A stretch of DNA of 64,000 nt from Bifiguratus adelaidae (Eukaryota; Mucoromycota; Endogonomycetes; Endogonales), in assembly GCA_002261195.1 (NCBI GenBank), contig MVBO01000020.1:62001-126000 (forward strand), given 5' to 3'. Numbering within the stretch: position 1 is the stretch's first letter; every line of letters begins with the position of its first letter. Positions 56,518 through 64,000 of the stretch are shown one piece after another. Made by a program: the position numbers and the translations under genes. The notes under the pieces were generated by a model. That model searched no databases. It had not been told where the DNA came from and was given only the letters and a program-made list of their open reading frames with translations.

Positions 56518-59500
56518 ATGGAGGAAGGTGATATGACCGAGGCTCAAGACCCGGCTATATTATGCCAAGTGCGGGCCTTGTATGACTTTCGATCCACCGA
56601 GGCAAACGCCTTGTCCTTTGACAGCGGTACCGTAATCGAAGTCCTGGGTCAGCTACCCAGTGGCTGGTGGGATGGATGGTGTAACGGGGAGCGCGGCTGG
56701 TTCCCTAGCAATTATGTGCAAGTGATCGACGACGAGGATGACATGGATGATGGTGATCTGCTCCGGGAGGAAAGGAATGGTCCAAACGGAAGAGATGTGA
56801 ATCAAGATCACCAAAGAGTCATTTTCGATGACCAAGGCCATGCTTGGATGGCTCGGTATACCCCAGAAGGCCAGCTATTCTACTTTAATCCCGAGACGGG
56901 GGCCTCTCGCTGGGATATACAGTTCGCTCCATCATCCTCCGCAGCGACTAGCACAAATCAAAATGACACAAGTTTGGATCACCCTCCATCCACCTCGCAG
57001 GCTCTGGATGTCATTCCCGACGTGCCACCGCCAAAACCGACTCAGCGAGGGTCAAACACCGCCGCCTCTCATTCGTCCATCACTACGCCTAACAGTCTTG
57101 GTCAATCATTTGACTTTGAGCGCGTTCGCCAAAATTCCAATGCAACGACATATACCACCGCCACGACATATACTGATGAACCAATATCATCTCATACGTC
57201 TGATCGGGACCTTCGCGCTTCCTTCCTGCAGTCTGAAATGAGCAGCAGACCTAGTTCCATACAGTATGAACCTCCACCACCATCAAATTGGGTTCGTCAA
57301 AGGACCGAAGACGGTGAAGAGTATTACTGGCTGAATACTGTCACCGGAGCCATGCGATTTACCCATCCTTTGTTGGACGACGACGACGAGTTCTTGGCCA
57401 CCGATGTTCAATCACTTGTAGATAAAGATGAGGCACTTATCGACAATGGCAAGGTGGTATCTGCTACGCCGAATACTCAAGGTACGTTAAGTCTCAATTT
57501 TAGCGCAGCAAAGATGTCTTATGCATGCATTAGCAACTACGAATGGAAATACCGCTGCATCGGTACAGATCAAAGACGACGAAATCTCAGAAGACGAAAC
57601 CTTACCTGTTGACGAAGTCACGGTTATTGCTGGCACGATGACAGAAGCGGATGTACCATCGCAGTCTGGAGATCAGGAAACTGAAATAGCCGAGCTGCGT
57701 TCCACCCCAACGCCCACGCCAAAGACAGAGCCAGAGCCAGAGCCAGAGCGTCCAGATATTGAAGAGGTATATAATCTCCTCTCGAGCGATCTTAAAAGTC
57801 CTCAAGACTCAATTCTCTGTAGGAATCTCGAGAGAACGGAAATCGCAATCAAACTCCCTCATCTGAGCATCAGCCAGTTCCGCCAGCAGTATTTCCTCGA
57901 TCCCCTTCACGCCAATCAGTCGCAGTCGCTAAAGGGGCACAAAATAGACCTTCAGGACATCGACGAAAGGATTCATTGATTGATCCTGGCGAACCGCTAA
58001 CGTGGTCAAAGATTGCCGCAGAAATTGCACTAGTCATACATCATCTTAATAACGGATGCAAAAGTGCTCTGACTGCAACAGAGCATAGCATCGTGCAGAA
58101 ACATCTCAGCATTGCCGCAACCGCCAGTCATTTTCGCCTGCCGCAACTCGCCAAGCGTGTCGTGAGTGCGATACGTTTTATGCTATATGCGTCTCGCACA
58201 ATTGAACACGATAGTGCTGTTATTAAGGCTCATCCTGAGCTCCGAGCAGATTATCGGAAATTAATTGCGAGTGCAAGCAAGTTGATGATCAATGTCAATC
58301 TTGTTGGAGAAGTGGGACCGTATGACCCAAAGGCTGACCCTGACGTTTTCCGGTTGCGAGGGTCGAACGACGTCGACTCATATTCTGCAGTACAGAGACT
58401 GCAGGATGACGCGTCTGAAGTTCTGACTTGTGCGCGAAATTTTATCGCGACAGCTCAAGAGATCCCTCTGCAGCTACACCACGTAGACCCTCAGCTGAAA
58501 CGTCACTCACGTTCTGTGCAAGAAGGCGTGAAAGGAGCTCACCTCAAGTCTCCTCAAGTAATTGAAACTCTCGAGACAACTCGAAGGAATGTAGATGATG
58601 CCATCGAATTGCTGTCAAATGATCTCAAAGGCTTAGCGGCTATCGAGCCAGCGTCTTCTGGCGCCGAGTACGTGACCAAGTCAACCATCCTCTTGGCTCA
58701 GTATACCACCGTCTGCAATTCATTGTTGGAATTACTTCACAACGCCGACAACATTCAAATTCCCCAAGGCTTACCCTCATATCCATCCTTGGCGGAAGCA
58801 AAACATAACGTTCTGACAAATGTGGGCAATTTGATGGTCGGCATGCAAATGGTAGCCGATCCGGTAGTACTTGATGCAGAAAGCAAGAAAGTCACGCAGG
58901 AAATCCAGAGTACCTGCGATCATCTTGCAGCCTCTTGCTTGCATGTCGTCAATACCATACAGCATCTTGCTGAAGAGCATCCCGATGATGGTGAATTACA
59001 AAATGATGGCTCTGAAAATTTTGCAGAGCCCCTCTGGCCCCCAGGATTTGTTCCAGGGGATAGCCCTCAAATCACACCTTCCGACCATCAGCCACCATCG
59101 ATTCTTGCGGCTGTCAAAGAATCGGAATTCGATGCACCTGGCGATGATGGCGATGGTAACTTTCTTGCTATAGCAAAGCATGAGGATCAAAGGATATCGT
59201 CCGATTCCGAAGTCTCGGAAGTTTCGCAGCCCGATGCAAACGGTCGGGAGCGAGAACGCCCTAACTCTTCCGGCACTTCCGAGGCCATTGTCGCTGACAG
59301 TGCTGTTGCTAGCCAATCATCGCCGGTTGACAAAGTGCAAAAGGTCTTTGGCGATGACCCCCCGAAGGATACTCCCGGTAACTCTTCTATTGATGTAACG
59401 GAGACAATGCCGTGGTTTCTCGGTTATGAGTATGACAGTGCGGATGAATTGGTCTATAACAACGAGGGAGCGGTAAAGGGAGGAACGTTGCGCGCTCTAA

Positions 59501-60932
59501 TTGAACGGCTGACTCCTCACGACTCCTCTGGTAAGTTCTCAATATTTCCACATGACCGTCTGTCTAACTTCGCTTCGCAGACCCGGCTTTCATGGCGACT
59601 TTTCTTTTGACGTATCGCTCCTTCTGCTCAAGTGAGGAGCTGTATGATCACCTTGCAAAACGATTCCAAATGTATCCTCCGGAAGGTCTCGCGCATGAGG
59701 AGGTTGACCTGTGGATCGAAAAGAAACTCACACCGGTTCGCTTGCGGTAAGCAAGATGGCGGTATTGCACATGTTACGGGATCCCTGACCTCTGCCTCAG
59801 TGTTTTTAACATTTTAAAAAATTGGGTGGAAAACTATTACAGTGAAGAGTCCGATGTGTCGATTCTTCACAAAATCAAAGAGTTCACCGAAGGTACCATG
59901 AAAGAAGCCATGCCAGTGCCTGCGACCCAGCTCCAAAAGTTGATAGACTTGACGTTGGCACCCGGTGACTCGGTTATGCGCAAAATGGTTCTTAATGTTG
60001 CTACTCCTCCTCCGACCCCCATCCTTCCCAAGTCTATGAAACGTCTTAGACTGCTGGATATTGATCCATTGGAACTAGCCCGTCAACTTACCATTATGGA
60101 TAGCAAGCTCTATAACGTCATCAAGCCTGTAGAGTGCCTGGACAAGGCATGGTCACGGGATGATGTGGGAAACAAGGCCCACAATGTGAAGGCTGCCATC
60201 GAGTACAGCAACCAGATTACCGCTTGGGCTGCGAATTCGATCTTGGGTCAAGTTGATCCAAAGAAGCGCATGGCACTCATTAAGCATTGGGTACAAGTTG
60301 CTGAGGTAAGTGCAACCTTTGACCCATGTTTGCATAACTAACATCTGTTACACTCCTTAGCGTTGCCGCTTACTTCACAATTTCAATACCTGTATGGCGG
60401 TATTGGCGGCTTTTGACACCAGCTCAATCGCACGATTGCGGCGCACATGGGAGTTGGTTCCAGCAAAGACACTTCAGACCTTGAGCTTCATACGGAAGCT
60501 GCTTGGATCGAACCGCAATTTTATTGAATACCGCGAGATCATTCACTCCGTTAATCCACCATGTATACCTTTCCTTGGCACCTATCTGACGGATCTCACC
60601 TTTATCGAGGACGGCAATCCCAATTTCCTCAAAGGATCCGAACATTTGATCAACTTTTCCAAGCGAACAAAAACAGCCGAGGTGATTCGAGAAATTCAGC
60701 AGTATCAAAATGTCCCTTATTCGCTTCAACCTGTACCGGAAATACAACAATTTATCCAGGCTCAAACCATGGGTCCCAGGGATGAGACGACTATGTACGA
60801 ACTCAGCCTGCAGTTGGAGCCAAGGTAAGTACACAAGCAGGGAACGGAGGAACAGTTATAATTGACGACGTATATAGGGAAAGGCAGGATGAAAAAATTA
60901 CGCGATTGCTTCAAGAATCAGGTTTCTTATAG
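56518..60932 (+). CDS. CDC25: Cdc25-type Ras guanine nucleotide exchange factor with SH3 and WW domains
   Basis: Exons 56518-57481, 57534-57766, 57823-59530, 59581-59746, 59801-60305, 60361-60824 and 60878-60932 give 1364 aa. In order: an SH3 domain near the N-terminus (VRALYDFRSTEANALSFDSG, GWFPSNYVQVI), a WW domain (MARYTPEGQLFYFNPETG), and a second WW-like unit (WVRQRTEDGEEYYWLNTVTG). A long Ser/Pro/acidic linker is followed by a helical region, the RasGEF N-terminal module (VKGGTLRALIERLTP, MATFLLTYRSF) and the catalytic CDC25 domain. The last has LDIDPLELARQLTIMD, HWVQVAERCRLLHNFN, and FLGTYLTDLTFIEDGNPNF near the catalytic hairpin. It activates Ras upstream of cAMP and MAP-kinase signalling at the plasma membrane. 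All six joins are in phase. Confidence 0.94.
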
Positions 60933-61174
60933 ACTATGCATTAGAGTTACAACCTATCGAGACTGCTTTTTCCGCAATCTCACTGGTATCAGAGGACAAT
61001 GTACAGTTATCGTCGATAATAGGGGCGGCCTTTGGCAGCATCTCCAATGTGCTGATTTCGGTGGTATGGCGAGATAAGCGGCCCTGGTCGTGGCAGGGCA
61101 GTATGATGAAGAATAGTAGTACACAATGATGCACCAATCTACAGTCATAAGTATAGAAGACCGCTGAGGCGGGC

Positions 61175-63178
61175 CTACACATATTGAATCATCATTTTAA
61201 GATGATGTATGATGGCCTTGATCTCGTCAGCACCCTCGCCAACCTTGTCAGCTATGGGTAGCATCTTCTCCGAACGCCATCGCCGCGTGGTCCCGGCTGG
61301 TGACGGTTTCAAGAGTCGTATCAACCGCTTTTCCCATTCGTCCGTCTCGGCAATGGCAAATTCCCAGAAAAAGGATCGATCCTCCATGCTCACTTTGCCA
61401 ATCCAAGCAATGCGTTTGCTACTGTGCGCTTGTGGTTGATCGGCACCTTGGGCAGAGTCCACGAGTGGAGGATCCGTCTTTGTTTGCAGGTCGATGGTTG
61501 CCGCGTCGAGCCAGCTGACAATTAAGAGCTCCACAAGTTTTACGTGATGCAAGACATCCGCCATAGAGATCATCACCAGAGGTTGCGTATAGAGATAGAA
61601 GCGAAAAAGTTTCTCAGCCGATAATGGCGCCGAAACGAACTTGCGGTAGTCTTTGGGTATCTTCACGGTGTCGGCTTGCTGTAATATGGTCTCGAGGAGC
61701 GTAAGCTGGAAGGTCCGTATCGGAAATGTCTAGGACATGACAAACATGGTTAATTCGAATGTAAGGCTCCAAGGATTCGAAACATTTACTTGAAGGATGA
61801 GTAGGCAATGGTCACGATGGAGATGGGAGAGCTCACGAGCTACGGTGTCAGAGAGCTCAAGTGGATCAATGCCAGACTTGGGCATATACGCGAACAGAAC
61901 AATCTGCGGTATCATGAGAACGATTTCAAAATCCATGACCATACAATCACTTACGAGACGAAGCACTTTTTGAAGTGCCTGGATAGCAGCCCATTCCATG
62001 TCGTCATCAGACATGTCTTGGTATGGAAACATTTGATCAGCCGACGATTCCGCTTCGTCAGCCTTCTCGGCTACATCTGTCAATGCCTGTAGTTCCTGGA
62101 TGGCTCTAGATGGTGTCGAGGGTGCTGTCGAGAAAATAGGTTGGTCGTCTTGTTTTCCCATATCCATATCAGAATCTGGACTATCTTCATCCGTATCCAA
62201 ATGTATGTCGGGCAGACGCGAGCCCACCTTCCGCGTCTTCGAAACGAGAGGTAAACTCAAGCTTCCAATCTGTTTTGAAAGGTTTGTAGGTTGCCCAGTC
62301 ATGCCTCTCGAAAATAGTTGATTTATCCATGGTTGCTTGAACTTTTCGCCGTCCTTGGTACCGAATGGTTGCAAAGAGTCAGTGTCACTCTGTTTACCCG
62401 CGGCCTTCGTGCAAAGATCTCTTTCAAGGACATGGTAAATGACATCAATAAATAGTTGGATAGACGTTCGTGGGAGAGCATCAAGAGCCATGTCTTTGCC
62501 GGATTCAGCTTGGGTAAAGGCTTGCTCGTACCAACTCCAGAAACTCTTTTGTTCATATCGCTTATCCTTGCTTTCGCTCGTTTGTAGGTTCACGCGTTCC
62601 GGACTCAAGGCGGTAACGATATGAGCAAAGTTTTGTACGCCTTGAGCGTACACGAGATCCAAAAGTGTTGCGTGAACGGAAGAATGCAAAGCTGTCGTTA
62701 GCGATCTGTTCGGCATTGGCGTGAGAAGCAAATCGAGAAAACTGCTGACCAGCGAGCTGTAAACAGAGTTCGTTAGCCACTGCGTATGTAGCTCCTCCTG
62801 CCGCCGTACCTAGATATACGATAGCCAGCACCGACCAGCGTGGCAAGCGTCTGCGTGGCTTCAAAGTCTAGATAGTCTGTTAGAACCAGAGCAATAGTGT
62901 GAAGCGCGCTACTTACAGTGCTCGCCCTTCAAGTAGTTGTCAATAACCTGCTCATAAGCATGACTCATGTCTTTGGCAGGCAGACTCCGCGGTAACGACG
63001 CGTCTTGCGCGTTCTCAGCAAGTGATGCCTTATAGAGTTCAATGTCGGGCATGTCGACATGCACATACTGCTCCGCCAGGATATCCTCCTCCACAAGACT
63101 CCTATCGGCCTCAAAGTGGGAGCGCAAGCGAAAGTAAACCTGCTGATCCTCTCCCACATAGTGATTAGTGATGGGCAT
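61175..63178 (-). CDS. Conserved-looking protein of unknown function
   Basis: Exons (minus) 63178-62917, 62867-62810, 62756-61790 and 61729-61175 give 613 aa. The protein looks mostly helical. An N-terminal acidic region leads into KGEHYFEATQTLATLVGAG and SLVSSFLDLLLTPMPNRSL. A middle segment contains an acidic low-complexity linker (SPDSDMDMGKQDD). The C-terminal half has hydrophobic helices (VLFAYMPKSGIDPLELSDTV, IRTFQLTLLETILQQ) and ends near KAIIHHLKMMIQYV. I do not recognise the family and would not guess a function. Its ATG overlaps the end of the TatD gene by 14 nt on the same strand, so the true start may lie further in. Confidence 0.72.
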
Positions 63179-64000
63179 GGTGATCCCGAAAAGGATCAAA
63201 CAATGAAAGCGCGTTTCGCGTCGTGTTTTGGATCACTTCTTCAATCTCTAGCTGCTTGATACGCGCAATGACTTGGGCACTTGTTGACAGATTGGCAGGA
63301 GCATTGGGAGTGGATTTGTCTGGACCCAGAGCGGGTGCGTCAGTCTCGAGAAGGAGGTGTTCAATAGGCACAATGTTAATCAACTTTTGAAACTGTTCGT
63401 CAAAGATGGATGAAGGTGGAATGGAGAAGAAGTATCTAGGAGAAGATGGTCAGTCGATGTACGTTGATAGACTCCTTGATCGTGGTTACCCCAAGGATAC
63501 GCCCAACTTTACGTATTTCGGTCTATGTAGAACAGCTTAGGGTCACTTCTCTCTCTCTCAAAGATTGGGATCACCTACTTTCCATCAAATGCATGCAGGA
63601 TGACGCGCTTCGCATCACATTCTCGCAAGACGTCAATGGCATGATGCCCAGCTTGCCTGGAGGTGATCAGCCAAAGCTCACATGCCTTAGCCTGCAATTG
63701 GATATACCTCGAATGCACATTGAGAGGTAAATCGTTGGCCAACGCCTCTTTGATCTGCCGCCTAAAGACCTCTTTCTGAATCTCTTTACATTTGTCGCGT
63801 CCTAGGGTGTTGTGCGGTGACCCGAGAACATGCGGCGAGAAATCCAATCCAACTGTAGTCACCTTAACAACATTCATGTCGGATCGGCTTATCCTACCTT
63901 CGCCTATACCCACAAAGCGCATTTTACCTTGCTCCCATACCTTTCCCCAGCCCTCAAGGTCCTCCAATGTCACACTCCGCACACCGGTGCGTTGACCCCG
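63165..64000 (-). CDS. TatD-family metal-dependent nuclease (5'-partial)
   Basis: Exons (minus) 64000-63579 and 63435-63165; the N-terminus lies beyond the right edge of the window. Metal-binding and catalytic motifs of TatD DNases are present: VGLDFSPH, the acidic-helix region EIQKEVFRRQIKEA, LNVHSR, VILHAFDGK (the Lys codon is split by the intron), YFFSIPPS, and the final LLLETDAPALGP followed by NAPANL. The C-terminal helix NTTRNALSLF is typical. TatD proteins are 3'-5' exonucleases or deoxyribonucleases linked to DNA repair and apoptosis-like DNA fragmentation. The missing N-terminus should carry the first HxH pair. The stop codon lies inside the next gene's first exon. Confidence 0.88.

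Overview
This is nuclear DNA from a fungus, most likely an early-diverging (zygomycete-type) lineage rather than Dikarya. Genes are densely packed (about 30 in 64 kb) and sit on both strands. Most carry short spliceosomal introns of about 43-100 nt with GTAHGT donors, CTNAC-type branch sites and YAG acceptors. Families include GH17 glucanase, Zn2Cys6 and C2H2 factors, Mkt1, Atg22, Cdc25 and Cwf18. A ferritin and a BCO/RPE65-type carotenoid oxygenase point away from Dikarya; species cannot be assigned. Exon coordinates were derived by hand from splice motifs and reading phase. Nearly all intact models close in frame, but 5' ends are the weakest part.

Layout. 0-6.8 kb: GH17 glucanase (-), GPI-type aspartic protease (+), Cwf18/CCDC12 (+), then a divergent pair of an HD-domain oxygenase resembling PhnZ/TmpB (-) and a 2-oxoglutarate dioxygenase resembling PhnY/TmpA (+). 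6.8-19 kb: C2H2 factor (-), carotenoid oxygenase (+), CDF cation transporter (-), EST1/SMG7-like protein (+), CSTF2/Rna15 (-), S-(hydroxymethyl)glutathione dehydrogenase (+) and an unknown intronless protein (-). 19-33.4 kb: GH79 (+), secreted haem peroxidase (+), an UNC93-like transporter (-) back to back with an amidase (+), a decayed second GH79 tail, an Atg22-like transporter (+), NDUFA4/MLRQ (+) and AIG1-type membrane protein (-). 33.8-40.4 kb: a gene-poor stretch with a heavily broken MATE transporter, one single-finger ORF and one small unknown gene. 40.4-64 kb: TMEM209-like (+), globin (-), MKT1 (+), a Zn2Cys6 factor interrupted by a one-base frameshift (+), a Gly/Gln-rich zinc-finger protein (+), alpha/beta hydrolase (+), unknown (-), ferritin (-), subtilisin (+), Cdc25-type RasGEF (+), a conserved unknown (-) and a TatD nuclease running off the right edge (-).

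How the genes relate. Most are independent housekeeping or secreted-enzyme genes, and I see no PKS/NRPS-type cluster. The best functional unit is the divergent dioxygenase/HD-oxygenase pair. It matches the two enzymes of the oxidative phosphonate pathway, which hydroxylates a 2-aminoethylphosphonate-type compound and then cleaves the C-P bond to release phosphate. A second possible unit is the divergent UNC93-like transporter and amidase. Other themes are several GC-AG introns, three broken or decayed genes, and same-strand genes overlapping by 14 nt at the right end.
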